A stretch of DNA of 64,000 bases from Bacteroidota bacterium (GTDB taxonomy: Bacteria; Bacteroidota; Bacteroidia; Bacteroidales; Prolixibacteraceae). Where the stretch lies: the NCBI GenBank assembly GCA_030698405.1, contig JAUYMU010000002.1:1-64000 (forward strand), written 5' to 3'. The notes beneath the pieces were generated by a model. It ran no database searches. It had not been told where the DNA came from and saw nothing but the letters and a program-made list of their open reading frames with translations. Position 1 is the first letter of the stretch, and each line of letters begins with the position of its first letter. Made by a program: the position numbers and the translations under genes. Below are positions 7,627 to 17,149 of this stretch, piece after piece.

Positions 7627-8429
7627 AAGCAGAAGATTTAAAAATGTTTGTTCAGGAAAAATACGGAGCAATTGCCAACCAAAGCTTATTAATGAACCAA
7701 TCATCGTGTTGCGGATCATCAAGCTGTTGTGGCGAGTTGGAATTCAGCATGATTGGCGACGAATACCAAAACGTGGAAGGCCACATTGCCGATGCGGATT
7801 TGGGTTTGGGTTGTGGAATTCCAACTCAATTTGCTGCAATAAAAGCAGGTGACCATGTACTCGATTTAGGAAGTGGTGCCGGAAATGATTGTTTTGTTGC
7901 CCGCGCCATTGTTGGAGAAACAGGCAAAGTTACTGGTCTGGATTTTACCGATGCCATGATCATAAAAGCAATCGAAAATAATAAAAAGCTTGGTTACACC
8001 AATGTTGAATTTGTGCAGGGCGACATTGAAGAAATGCCATTGCCGGATAACAACTTTGATGTGATTGTATCAAACTGCGTTTTAAACCTGGTTCCTGACA
8101 AAAACAAAGCTTTTGCCCAAATGATGCGCGTATTGAAGCCGGGTGGTCATTTCTGCGTTTCCGACGTGGTCATCAAAGGTGAACTGCCCGAGAAACTGCA
8201 AAAAGATGCTGAAATGTATGCCGGTTGTGTTTCAGGAGCAATTGGAATGGACGAATATCTTCAGATCATAGAAAATCATGGTTTTAAAAATACAATCGTT
8301 CACAAGCAAAAAGTGATTTCAATTCCTGATAATGTTCTTGAAAACTATCTTTCGAAACCCGAAATCGAAAGTTTTAAAAGTGGGGATACAGGAATATTCA
8401 GTATAACAGTTTCAGGTTATACAAATTAA
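7623..8429 (+). CDS. arsM: Arsenite S-adenosylmethionine methyltransferase
   Basis: 268-residue class I methyltransferase. The N-terminal Cys-rich patch SSCCGSSSCCGE (27-38) and Cys64 (LGLGCGIPT), Cys152 (SNCVLNLV) and Cys202 (YAGCVSGA) match the As(III)-binding cysteines of ArsM. The SAM motif VLDLGSGAGNDC spans residues 79-90, with the acidic loop at GLDFTDAM. It converts arsenite to methylated trivalent species, which the ArsP-like permease of block A could export. It overlaps arsC by 4 bp and ends 4 bp before acr3. Confidence 0.93.
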   Translation: MKAEDLKMFVQEKYGAIANQSLLMNQSSCCGSSSCCGELEFSMIGDEYQNVEGHIADADLGLGCGIPTQFAAIKAGDHVLDLGSGAGNDCFVARAIVGETGKVTGLDFTDAMIIKAIENNKKLGYTNVEFVQGDIEEMPLPDNNFDVIVSNCVLNLVPDKNKAFAQMMRVLKPGGHFCVSDVVIKGELPEKLQKDAEMYAGCVSGAIGMDEYLQIIENHGFKNTIVHKQKVISIPDNVLENYLSKPEIESFKSGDTGIFSITVSGYTN

Positions 8430-8433
8430 AAAA

Positions 8434-9474
8434 ATGAGCAAAATACAAGGAATGTCCTTTTTCGACAGGTACCTCACTTTATGGGTTGCAATTTGTATTG
8501 TAGCCGGAATTGCCTTGGGCAAACTGCTGCCGATTGTGCCCGAAACATTGGGCAAGTACGAATACGCAAACGTATCTATCCCAATTGCCATTCTGATTTG
8601 GATCATGATTTTCCCGATGATGCTCAAAATTGATTTTGCGAGCATTGTTGACGCGGTAAAAATGCCAAAAGGATTAACAGTTACGCTGGCAGTCAATTGG
8701 TTGATCAAACCGTTCACCATGTTTGGAATTGCCTGGTTGTTTTTCTATATCATTTTCAAGGCCTTCATTCCTGAAGATCTGGCCAAGGAATACCTTGCCG
8801 GGGCAGTTCTCTTAGGAGCAGCGCCATGTACGGCCATGGTATTTGTTTGGAGCCACCTCTGCAAAGGAAATCCGGCTTACACATTGGTACAGGTTGCCAT
8901 TAACGATCTGATTATACTTGTTGCTTTCATCCCAATTGTAACGCTGCTTTTAGGGATAACCGGAATCGCAATACCCTGGAATACACTTATTCTTTCAGTC
9001 GTGCTTTTCGTGGTAATCCCTTTGGTTTTGGCCATGTTTACCCGCAGAACAATGATCAGACGAAAAGGATTGGACTATTTTGAAAAGGTATTCCTGAAAA
9101 AATTTACCGGCACCACTATTACCGGCTTGTTGTTGACACTTATCATTATCTTTTCGTTTCAGGGCGATAAAATCCTGAAGAGTCCGTTCAATATACTTTT
9201 GATCGCAGTTCCACTGATCATTCAAACCTTTTTCATCTTTTTCATTGCTTATGGTTGGGCGAAAAAGTGGAAACTGCCGCACAACATCGCTGCACCGGCA
9301 GCAATGATCGGTGCCAGCAACTTTTTTGAGCTTTCAGTCGCAGTTGCAATCGTCCTGTTTGGAATGAATTCAGGAGCAACACTGGTAACGGTTGTAGGCG
9401 TTTTGGTAGAAGTACCGGTTATGCTCACCCTGGTAAAAATCGCGAATGGAACAAGGGATAAGTTTGTATCTTAA
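8434..9474 (+). CDS. acr3: Acr3-family arsenite efflux transporter
   Basis: 346 residues with about ten membrane helices. The family signature LLGAAPCTAMVFVWSHLCKGNP carries the essential Cys132, and the C-terminal GASNFFELSVAVAI holds the conserved glutamate. It exports arsenite (or antimonite) driven by the proton-motive force, completing block B after ArsC and ArsM. It lies 4 bp after arsM. No terminator-like hairpin is obvious within the next 70 bp. Confidence 0.95.
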   Translation: MSKIQGMSFFDRYLTLWVAICIVAGIALGKLLPIVPETLGKYEYANVSIPIAILIWIMIFPMMLKIDFASIVDAVKMPKGLTVTLAVNWLIKPFTMFGIAWLFFYIIFKAFIPEDLAKEYLAGAVLLGAAPCTAMVFVWSHLCKGNPAYTLVQVAINDLIILVAFIPIVTLLLGITGIAIPWNTLILSVVLFVVIPLVLAMFTRRTMIRRKGLDYFEKVFLKKFTGTTITGLLLTLIIIFSFQGDKILKSPFNILLIAVPLIIQTFFIFFIAYGWAKKWKLPHNIAAPAAMIGASNFFELSVAVAIVLFGMNSGATLVTVVGVLVEVPVMLTLVKIANGTRDKFVS

Positions 9475-9542
9475 GGAAAAGTTAAAATAAATCCAAAACT
9501 TATATTTGTGCCCTGCTATCATGTGAAAATATAGGTATTAAT

Positions 9543-9806
9543 TTGTTGATTATTAAGCGTTATCATAGCATCATTGACCATCAGAAAAATGCCGTTGGTT
9601 TTATCGATAAATATGGAAACCCATATACCTGCTCGCAGATCCAACCGCCAATATCAGCGATCGATTTAAAAGGCAATTCATTGAATGAATTACTGAATAG
9701 CGCTGACGATATTAGCTACCAGTCGGCGCCTTCAGTCAGGGATGATGGGAAACATTCATGCCTGCCCATTCTGTCAGGGAACGACAGGAAACTGTCTTGG
9801 AAATGA
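9543..9806 (+). CDS. Doubtful 87-residue ORF in decayed region
   Basis: TTG-started reading frame with no recognised family. A second frame (9742-9876, 44 codons) overlaps it and contains HACPFCQGTTGNC, a CxxC-rich stretch. Because the next 2.5 kb is a series of gene remnants, this stretch is best seen as further decayed coding DNA of unknown origin. Either frame might be untranslated. Confidence 0.2.
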   Translation: MLIIKRYHSIIDHQKNAVGFIDKYGNPYTCSQIQPPISAIDLKGNSLNELLNSADDISYQSAPSVRDDGKHSCLPILSGNDRKLSWK

Positions 9807-9902
9807 CATGTTTGGACTAATTAAACGGTTAAAAGCTAGAGGATGCCATGAATTTCCGAAAGTCTTAATAACTTAAAAATGTACATGCCGGTTATATAGA
9901 GT

Positions 9903-10544
9903 TTGATTTTTCAGTTTCCCAATTCGAAGCGACTGCGAAATCTGGCGTGGTTTGATGTGCGGCTTCCGGAGAAAAGTAAGAAACGGATCATGTGGTTTTT
10001 CAGGGCATGCATCCAAAAGCATTTGTTTGTTTATGGAAAAGGAAGAACTTATCTCTCTAAAAGTCCTTGTCACACACCAAAAATTGAATCGCTGAAAATT
10101 GCTTTTCCCGATAGCCGTTTTATATGCACTTTCAGGCATCCTGAACGGGCAATCCCCTCAGCCCTGAGTTTATTTGTCCGCTACTTTAAAATATTTCACA
10201 ACCATGTTGAAATCAACAGCGCAACCAGCCAGACCTTGCAAATGGCCGATCACTGGTATGGCTATCCACTGAAGGTTTTTAGTGACTGCCCTTCCGAAGA
10301 TTATTTGCTGCTCAATTACAATTACCTTGTCGATGCTCCTGAAACAATCATTTTCGAAATTTATCGCCATTTTGGATTGAATCTATCTGATGATTTCAGG
10401 CAAAAACTGGTTACCGAAAACCAGAGAAGCAAAACCTACAAAAGCAGTCATATTTATTCGGTTTCTGAATTTGGGATAACTTAGGACGAAATTCAGGAAA
10501 GATACGGGCAACTGTATAAACAAATACCTAAAAAGTTCACATGA
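9903..10544 (+). pseudogene. Sulfotransferase-family remnant
   Basis: The frame from 9903 encodes the middle and end of a PAPS-dependent sulfotransferase. KGRTYLSKSPCHTPKI and IAFPDSRFICTFRHPERAI are the core strand and 3'-phosphate-binding motif, followed by HWYGYPL and YLLLNYNYLVDAPETI. The N-terminal PAPS P-loop (usually GxPRSGTT) is missing, so the 5' part has been lost. A TAG at 10482-10484 interrupts the frame, which continues 19 codons (DEIQERYGQLYKQIPKKF) to a TGA at 10542. It belongs to a run of remnants whose order (sulfotransferase, radical SAM, radical SAM, GNAT-like) suggests an old modification or surface-glycan cluster. Confidence 0.7.
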
Positions 10545-11386
10545 TGGCAATCGAGAGAAAAGAGCTGTACCCCGCTATCATCGAAGTGGTTGCCTACATT
10601 TCTTCACTGAAAATTAAACCCATCATTTTTTCAAACGGTGAAAGACTGACTCCTGAATTGCTTCTGAAACTAAAAAAAGCGGGGCTTGCCAAAATGCACT
10701 TGCACATCGACAGCCACTAAGAGAGAAAAGGATGGATTGGAAAGAATGAAAGCGAACAGAACCAGCTTCGGCAGTATTTTGCCGACCTTTTGTGGAAAAA
10801 TGGAAGGATTCAGTGCGGGTTTCACGTTACAGTATTCAGGTCGAATCTTGCCGAAATTGCTGAAGTTGCAAGGTGGGCAATGCGCAACCTTCAAAAGGTG
10901 CAACATGTTTCATTTATTGCTTATCGTTCTGTTCCGCAAAACGGAAAACTATCTTTCTATGCGGATGGAAAGAAGATTGATCCCGGAAATTTTCAGATGA
11001 TTCCAACTGATGTCGAAGATATGTCCATCACAACAGAGGAGATGTTTGGGGTAATTCACAATCAATTTCCGCAGTTAAAACCGTGTGCATGGCTGAATGG
11101 AACGACTGTTTATGAGACCTTTAAATTCCTGATTATCGTAAATTTGGGAACTAAAAAACAACTGTACGGAAACATGGGGAAAACGACCATTGAAATGGCG
11201 CAAATGTTTTACCATCTTTTCTTCAGAAGATATTTTGCTTTTCTGAAGAGCCCAAAAACCGGTTCCAAAATATTTTTGCTGCTGTTTTTCGATCCGCAAA
11301 TCCGCAAATCTTTCATCGTTTTCCTGAAGCCTTTGCTGAAAAATCCACTTTCTCTCTTCAACCGTATAATTGTTAAAACAGAATAA
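10541..11386 (+). pseudogene. Radical SAM protein remnant, N-terminus lost
   Basis: Same-frame reading from 10541 gives the central and C-terminal parts of a radical SAM enzyme: VVAYISSLKIKPIIFSNGERLTPELL and MHLHIDSH (barrel strands 3-4), then HVTVFRSNLAEI and VQHVSFIAYRSVP. The cluster-binding CxxxCxxC segment expected at the N-terminus is absent. A TAA at 10718-10720 stops translation in the middle, where a glutamine codon fits. The neighbour at 11388 is a paralogue that kept the cysteines but lost other parts. Confidence 0.72.
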
Positions 11387-11387
11387 A

Positions 11388-11885
11388 ATGCAGGAGACTC
11401 CTGACAGAAAAAAAATGTACAAGATTCCCTGGTCGATTTTCGATAATCAGGGAGGCTGGATCGAAGTTACACACCGGTGCAACCTGAATTGCAATGGCTG
11501 TTGCCGAAACAGGATTGAAGGCGACCGCTCATTTGAAATAATTTGCGCGGAGATCATTGAATGTCAGGCGAAAACCCATTGCGATGTGATGGTGGTTGCC
11601 AGGCGGTCGAACCTCGGACAAATCAATGACATTGTTAGTTGGTTTCGCAACAACATACACAAGGCCAATCACTTGTCGCTGGTTACTTACAGGGGAATAC
11701 CCGATGATGAATCTTTGGAAATGCAGGTGAACGGGCGAAAAATAAATCCAAAATTGCTGACCGGAAACATTCGTTCTGAACATGAAATAAAAAGTACAGT
11801 CAAATCCACATATCAGAAAGGTAAATTTCAGGACAGACAGAGATATGGAAAGTTATATTTTACCAGTTATGAAACTGTTCAATGA
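11388..11885 (+). pseudogene. Second radical SAM remnant with internal deletion
   Basis: The N-terminus is intact: EVTHRCNLNCNGCCRNRIEG carries CxxxCxxC. About 50 residues later it jumps directly to DVMVVARRSNLGQINDIVSW and NHLSLVTYRGIPDDES, which align with the C-terminal half of the preceding paralogue (HVTVFRSNLAEI, VSFIAYRSVP). The central barrel region (the NGERLTPELL-like part) is missing although the frame stays open, so an in-frame deletion is inferred. The 3' end runs out of frame into the next remnant. Catalysis is unlikely because half of the barrel is gone. Confidence 0.7.
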
Positions 11886-12355
11886 AACTTTTTCAGGAAT
11901 AAGCGGCTATTCGCAACTCGATGAAGAAGAGACGAAAAGGCTCGCACAACATTACCTTCCGGCATTGGATCACCCACCGGTTTGTAAAAGTGGTTGAATA
12001 TGATGGCGAAGTGGCCGGCTTTATTATTGCCATGCCGAATATTTCAAAGGGGATTATCGCTTCGGGCGGACGACTTTTCCTTTTTGGCTTTTTAAAGATC
12101 ATTCAGGCTCAAAAACAAAGCAAACAATTTGATTTACTGATTGGTGGAATACGCGAGAAATACCGCGGTCTCGGCATTGATGTTCTGATGGGTTTGGATA
12201 CAATTGCATCGGCACGGGAAGCTGGCTTCGAATTTACTGACAGCCATTTGGAGCTCGAATCGAATGTAAAAGTCAGGGTGGAAATGGAGAAACAGGGCGG
12301 CAACATTTATAAGCGCTACCGTATTTTTCAGAAAGATCTTCTTAACGTTAGCTGA
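11845..12355 (+). pseudogene. GNAT-like acetyltransferase remnant
   Basis: Two frames combine into one protein: MKLFNETFSGISGYSQLDEEE from about 11869, then after a shift near 11970 RFVKVVEYDGEVAGFIIAMPN, GGIREKYRGLGIDVLMGLDT and FTDSHLELESNVKVRVEMEKQ. The GIREKYRGLGID segment is the acetyl-CoA loop of GNAT-like proteins. The frame shift and missing N-terminal part argue for a pseudogene. The ORF from 11921 alone would give 144 residues holding the acyl-CoA loop and could still be translated. Confidence 0.65.
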
Positions 12356-12445
12356 TTTTGCCGCTTATTTAATGCATTGATTCCTTTTTTATCCTTCTTT
12401 AAAGTCTAAAATTTTTCCATATCTGATAATACCGTTATTTTTGGC

Positions 12446-12453
12446 TATCTTTG
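12446..12453 (+). promoter_or_regulatory. Bacteroidetes -7 promoter box (TATCTTTG)
   Basis: Exact match to the TAnnTTTG -7 element, 39 nt before the 52-residue ORF at 12492 and upstream of the DUF819 gene. No good -33 TTG is seen at the ideal distance. Confidence 0.5.
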
Positions 12454-12491
12454 CCGATTATAAATTTTTTTTAATCGAAAGGTAACATTGT

Positions 12492-12650
12492 ATGTACGAA
12501 AAGAAACCAAATAGCTATACTTCGCCTGATTTAAGCAAAATGCAGGCAGTTGTAATTGATATCAAGACAATAATTTACATCGCACTCGACGCTGATCCTA
12601 AGTTGGCCAAAAGCAATTACTTATCTCGTATTGGATTAAAAAAATTATAA
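12492..12650 (+). CDS. Hypothetical 52-residue protein
   Basis: Intact short ORF preceded by a perfect TAnnTTTG promoter box. The product is soluble and mildly basic at the C-terminus (NYLSRIGLKKL), with a hydrophobic central helix (AVVIDIKTIIYIALDADPKLAK). It lies 60 bp before the DUF819 permease on the same strand and may share its transcript. Family not recognised. Confidence 0.45.
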   Translation: MYEKKPNSYTSPDLSKMQAVVIDIKTIIYIALDADPKLAKSNYLSRIGLKKL

Positions 12651-12709
12651 GTCTGGGTCTTGATTGATAAGAATTAGCAGAAGTAATTTAGCAGCCAGAA
12701 ATTCTGATT

Positions 12710-13876
12710 ATGTCGTTAATAACTCCGGAAAATCATCTGGTACTTTTCGCAGTGATTGTTGCTGCAGCTGCACTTGGAATTTGGTCGGAACATAAAAAAT
12801 GGCTGGGAAAGGTATCCGGAATTCTGGTTACTATGATTCTGATGTCAATTTTATCAATGACAGGAATTGTTCCGGTGGCTTCCAACCCAAAATTGAAAAT
12901 CGAAGTTTATGACCTGATCTTCAGTTATTTCATCCCACTTTCAATACCTTTAATGTTGATGGGATCAAATGTCATGAGGATCATCCGCGAAGGTGGAAAA
13001 CTGCTCGTTGCATTTCTGATTGGTGCTTTGGGAGTAGTTCTGGGGAGTTTTATTGCGACTTATTTTATTAATCTGGGAGCAGATTCAGGAAATGCTGCCG
13101 GTGTAATTGCGGCAACATTAATTGGTGGCAGCATGAACTTTATCGCAACCGGCGAAATTCTGAATTTCAGCACACATCCGCTATTTTCGGCAACCATTGC
13201 AGTTGACAACTTTGCAGCCAATGCTTATATCCTGATGCTTTTTGCCATTCCATCATTTAAATTTTTGGCCCGCTTTTTTATGAAACCAAAAATTGAAAAT
13301 CTGGAAACTACTACAAAAAATCAGAATGAAGAATCCTACCCAATTACCCTTGAACGAATAGCTCTTTCAATGCTTATTGCAGCGCTAATAGCTGGCGTAG
13401 GAAGCTTAATATCACCAGCTATTCAATATTTATTTTCTTCTAAAATGAGTATGAATATCCTGATTATAACCATCCTTTCGGTATTGATAGCCAATATTCT
13501 ACCAAAAAAACTTAAAAAACTGGAAGACACTGCATTTGCAATCGGGCTGTGGATGATGTATATTTTTCTGGCAGCCATTGGAGCATCAACCAACCTGAGC
13601 GATATGTTGCAAGTGGGGCCTGCGGTATTGGGTTTTTACCTGATCATCTTATTTTTCCATCTGATATTTATGATTTCTCTGGCAAAATTCTTCAAATTAG
13701 ATGTTTATGAAATCATAATTGCTTCAGCAGCCAATATTATGGGACCATCAGTTGCTGCCCCAATGGCTGCTTCTTTGGGACAGAAAAAACTGATCACCCC
13801 CGGAATCCTTGTCGGGATACTGGGGTATGTGATCGGTACGTTCATCGGTGTTTCAATTGCAATGGCTTTAAGCTGA
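12710..13876 (+). CDS. DUF819-family membrane protein
   Basis: 388 residues with ten or more hydrophobic segments, matching the DUF819 (YjcL-like) family at its usual length. Conserved stretches include YFIPLSIPLMLMGSNVMRI, AATLIGGSMNFIATGEIL, DNFAANAYI and the C-terminal ASAANIMGPSVAAPMAASLG. The internal two-fold pattern resembles secondary transporters, but the substrate is unknown for the family. It converges with the next gene, the two stop codons being only 2 bp apart. Confidence 0.85.
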   Translation: MSLITPENHLVLFAVIVAAAALGIWSEHKKWLGKVSGILVTMILMSILSMTGIVPVASNPKLKIEVYDLIFSYFIPLSIPLMLMGSNVMRIIREGGKLLVAFLIGALGVVLGSFIATYFINLGADSGNAAGVIAATLIGGSMNFIATGEILNFSTHPLFSATIAVDNFAANAYILMLFAIPSFKFLARFFMKPKIENLETTTKNQNEESYPITLERIALSMLIAALIAGVGSLISPAIQYLFSSKMSMNILIITILSVLIANILPKKLKKLEDTAFAIGLWMMYIFLAAIGASTNLSDMLQVGPAVLGFYLIILFFHLIFMISLAKFFKLDVYEIIIASAANIMGPSVAAPMAASLGQKKLITPGILVGILGYVIGTFIGVSIAMALS

Positions 13877-13878
13877 AA

Positions 13879-14901
13879 TTACTGAAAAGTGATAAATGAA
13901 CTTGAACTTAAATTGATTTTGTAAGATTTACCTGGATAAAAAGTTTTGATATTATCGACCCAAACACCAGTTTTTCTTGAAGCTTCAATCGTATTTCCCA
14001 GTTCGTCCTGAACCTTTATTAGCTTTTTCTGATCAATTAAAGGCTGGATAATTTTCATAGCATCAACTGCAACTGTTTGTGGAATTGATATAAAATTCCA
14101 GCCTGTTTTTAATGGAATACTGAGCGGAAGTTCAATAAATTTCCCCTTAATCTGAAAGCTGATTGCAGAACTAAGACTAATCAAATAACCTTCGGTTTTT
14201 TCAATTGAACCAATCGTGTTGGTCCAAACTTTGGTTTTAGTTGAATAGGAATACGACTTTCCGGATTCATCCTCCATTTTAAGCAAGAATCCGCTGTCAC
14301 AAAGTGATTTCATCACAACACTTACATCTGTATTTGTTGGAATTAAATAGGTCGAGAAAAGATTACTCCCTTTGATAAATTGGACGGTTTGGGTAATTTC
14401 AGTATTATGAACAATATCAACAACGGAGGTAGCACCAGCACTGAAGGTTCCGCTAGTGAGCCAAATAGAAATGTCATTTCTGTAAGAAACAGATTGAACC
14501 ACTATTTCCAACTGATTTGAATCGTCCCAGATTTTAAAAATAATCGGGTCATTTTCAACAAAACCATTGTTTACTCCATCGCCTTTTGATGCCAGGATAG
14601 TAACAAATGTAGTGTTGTCCAACGGATTGATATCTTTGGTTAATTTACTGGCTCCGACACAGATCGACCCGCTGAACACAGCTATTTCATCGTTGGCCGA
14701 AAGTGCCTGTTTTTCGAGAATTGCCGACACGACCAAAATATTCATGTGATCCTGTCCATTTTCGCCTTGCCATGCTGTAATAAAATGTGTTGTTGCATTT
14801 TCAATCACCTGATTTCTGTCTGCATAGCTGTACGATGTAATGAATACAAGGATTAAAGCTATGAAATTAATTTTACTTATCATTTTGTTTATATTTTTCA
14901 T
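13879..14901 (-). CDS. Secreted repeat protein lacking a sorting domain
   Basis: 340 residues with a signal peptide (hydrophobic about 10-24, cleavage near SYA). Residues 35-165 form a domain shared with the next gene (THFITAWQGENGQDHMNILV, ANDEIAVFSGSICVGA, DPIIFKIWDDSNQLE). Two related segments follow (LFSTYLIPTNTDVSVVM, WNFISIPQTVAVDAMKII, KVQDELGN). It is a paralogue of the 563-residue neighbour but stops after the second segment, so it lacks the second cohesin-like domain and the T9SS tail. Its stop lies 2 bp from the DUF819 stop, so a C-terminal truncation is possible. Function is unknown; an extracellular location is likely. Confidence 0.7.
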   Translation of the reverse strand: MKNINKMISKINFIALILVFITSYSYADRNQVIENATTHFITAWQGENGQDHMNILVVSAILEKQALSANDEIAVFSGSICVGASKLTKDINPLDNTTFVTILASKGDGVNNGFVENDPIIFKIWDDSNQLEIVVQSVSYRNDISIWLTSGTFSAGATSVVDIVHNTEITQTVQFIKGSNLFSTYLIPTNTDVSVVMKSLCDSGFLLKMEDESGKSYSYSTKTKVWTNTIGSIEKTEGYLISLSSAISFQIKGKFIELPLSIPLKTGWNFISIPQTVAVDAMKIIQPLIDQKKLIKVQDELGNTIEASRKTGVWVDNIKTFYPGKSYKINLSSSSFITFQ

Positions 14902-14920
14902 TGTTTGAAGTATTAAAAAT

Positions 14921-14943
14921 CCCCGGACCGATCAAATCCGGGG
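14921..14943 (-). terminator. Intrinsic terminator after the T9SS protein gene
   Basis: CCCCGGA (14921-14927) pairs with TCCGGGG (14937-14943) around a 9-nt loop. On the minus strand the stem is followed by ATTTTTAATA. It stands between the two tandem secreted-protein genes, ending the 563-residue gene. Confidence 0.7.
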
Positions 14944-14963
14944 ACAATTGCAATAAACCAACT

Positions 14964-16655
14964 CTATTTTTGAATTACTAATTTCTGAATTGTTTCAGAG
15001 GTCATTAACTTCGATTTTACCAGATATATCCCGGCAGGTTGACCTTCCAAATTGAAAACTTCGGAAGTTCCGGATATAAGCCTTGAAGCGATTATTTTTC
15101 CTGAAATATCCAAGATATCAATACTGCTGCCTGCTTCAGGTAATTGAGAAAAACGAACGGTTACTTTGCCAACGCCTGGATTTGGAAATACATCAATTCG
15201 AGTCAAATCATTCATGCCTTTTGCAACTGTTGTCAATGATTTCATTTTTACCAGAACGCTGCCACTATTTTCGAAGACCATTTGTCCTTTTATTATTTCT
15301 GATTGAACAATTGATTCATTTCCCGAAAGATTGTTCCATGCATAAAGCTGGATCAAATCACCATCTTTAAATCCAATCTGATCGTCAGTTGAAGACATGG
15401 CAATTATACTTGCACCTGTTGCTAAATGGGTTTCATTAATTTTAAGCGTACCAACACAAATTTTTCCATTAAAAGCAGCCAGTTCATCTCCGACCGAAAG
15501 ACCTGCCACTTTCAAGTCAACAATATTGATATTCATTTGGTCAGTTCCGTTGCCTTCAATCCTTGTCGAAAAGTAGTCTGTTTTTAAAGATTCAGGCTGA
15601 ATAATGGCTGATTTGAGATAATTTTCCTGAATGGTGAGGGTTGCATTTGCATTCATTTTAACTTTGTATGCTTTGCCGGGCAGGAAGTTCCCAATATTAT
15701 TTTTCCAGCCGCCAAATATTCCCCAGTCCTCAATTGAGTTTCCGGCTTCATCCTGAACTTTAACCAGTTTATTCTGATCAATTAAGGGCTGAATAACACT
15801 CAACGCATTAACAATATTTGAATTTGGAAATGAAATGATGTTCCACCCTGTAATTAACGGAATATCAAGAGGCAATACGATTGGCCGGCCAGTTACCTGT
15901 AGAGTACAATTATTGGCAACTTTTATTTTATACCCTTCGGTTTTAGCAATTGATCCCAAATTATTGACCCATCCGCCAAAAACGCCCCAGTTTTCAAATG
16001 AATTTCCGGCTTCATCCTGAACCTTAACAAGGGTACCCGCATCAGTCAATGATTTTGTTACTATACTCACATCTGCATTTTGAGGTGTCACATTGGTAGA
16101 AATAATATTGTAACCCTTCATAAGAGCAATACTTTGCGTTAACTCCTGGTAAGATACAATTTCAACAACAGACGTTGCCCCTGCGACAAATTTTCCATTG
16201 GTCTGCCAGGAGGATAAATCATCCAGGTAGATAACAGCTTTTGCCACCATCTCCTTTTGGTTCTTATTATCCCAAATTTTTAAAATCACCGTATCGTTAT
16301 CGGTAAAGCCATTGTTAAAACCATCATCCTGCGATGCAGGAATGTTTATATAAGTCGCATTATCTGAGGGATTTATGGCTCTTGATAATTTCATAGCTCC
16401 AACACATTTTGAACCGCTGAATACAGCTATTTCGTCATTGGCCGAAAGAGCCAGATCTTCCAGAATAGCTGAAACAACCATAAAATTCATGTGATTTTGT
16501 CCATTCTCGCCTTGCCATACAGTAGTAAAATGTGTCAAAGCCATTTCTTCCTGTTGATAGTTGCCTGAATAACCCGTATATGCTAATAGAATCAGGATTA
16601 TTGATAACAACATACTTTTTCTGCTTGTCGTGTAAAATTTGTTCATCATTTTCAT
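14964..16655 (-). CDS. Secreted protein with T9SS C-terminal sorting domain
   Basis: 563 residues. Signal peptide 1-30; an N-terminal domain (WQGENGQNHMNFMVV, ANDEIAVFSGSKCVGAMKL, DTVILKIWDNKNQKE); two copies of a 75-residue repeat (KVQDEAGNSFENWGVFGGWVNN and KVQDEAGNSIEDWGIFGGWKNN); a second domain of the first type (GDELAAFNGKICVGTLKI); and a type A Por/T9SS sorting domain (DVFPNPGVGKVTVRF to LVIQK). The tail means export across the outer membrane and cell-surface attachment. It is preceded by its shorter paralogue downstream on the strand. No enzymatic residues are seen; adhesion or binding is only a guess. Confidence 0.78.
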   Translation of the reverse strand: MKMMNKFYTTSRKSMLLSIILILLAYTGYSGNYQQEEMALTHFTTVWQGENGQNHMNFMVVSAILEDLALSANDEIAVFSGSKCVGAMKLSRAINPSDNATYINIPASQDDGFNNGFTDNDTVILKIWDNKNQKEMVAKAVIYLDDLSSWQTNGKFVAGATSVVEIVSYQELTQSIALMKGYNIISTNVTPQNADVSIVTKSLTDAGTLVKVQDEAGNSFENWGVFGGWVNNLGSIAKTEGYKIKVANNCTLQVTGRPIVLPLDIPLITGWNIISFPNSNIVNALSVIQPLIDQNKLVKVQDEAGNSIEDWGIFGGWKNNIGNFLPGKAYKVKMNANATLTIQENYLKSAIIQPESLKTDYFSTRIEGNGTDQMNINIVDLKVAGLSVGDELAAFNGKICVGTLKINETHLATGASIIAMSSTDDQIGFKDGDLIQLYAWNNLSGNESIVQSEIIKGQMVFENSGSVLVKMKSLTTVAKGMNDLTRIDVFPNPGVGKVTVRFSQLPEAGSSIDILDISGKIIASRLISGTSEVFNLEGQPAGIYLVKSKLMTSETIQKLVIQK

Positions 16656-17149
16656 TTTAAATAATAATTACTGAATAAAACCTCTCTCTCTCTCTCTCTT
16701 CAAATCTTCCCTGCTTAATTTATTCATTAAATTATTGATCCAAAAAACCAACATTTAATTTACAAATCTTATGCTTAATCAATATATTTTCATCCTATCA
16801 AAAAAATCTCTCCCGCGCAGCATCAAATCCATCTCTTCAATTAATATTTTCAACTGATTATAAAAATCAACGTTTTGCAAAATTCAAATGCAATACCAAA
16901 GTTCTCAACTACAACAAAAGAAATCATTTGCAACGAACTTAAATTGCTGAATAACTGTCACTTAAATAAGATAATAAAAGATTTATTTTTAAGTACTATT
17001 AAAGATACGCCTGATAGCATACCAATATCAATACAAATTATCGCACAGTTGTGCAGCAATGTTGGAGATTTAGATTTCCGAGCTACAGAAAATCGAACTG
17101 CGGACTTTTGCGTGAAGTTTCGTTTTTGTATTTCACTTTTGGGTAACCA
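16656..17149. other. Gene-poor interval with CT microsatellite
   Basis: About 490 bp of AT-rich DNA between two divergently unrelated minus-strand genes. It holds a (CT)9 tract and the upstream region of the T9SS gene. One 93-codon TTG-started frame on the plus strand (16875-17156) shows no family features and overlaps the next gene's end; I do not call it. Confidence 0.6.
16682..16699. repeat. (CT)9 dinucleotide tract
   Basis: Nine uninterrupted CT units, 27 bp upstream of the secreted-protein start codon on the minus strand (read as AG repeats in the message leader or promoter). Such tracts can vary in length by slippage. Confidence 0.8.

Noticed and set aside
7496-7852. 118-codon plus-strand frame overlapping arsC and arsM
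   Set aside because: Both overlapping genes have clear catalytic motifs; this frame has none.
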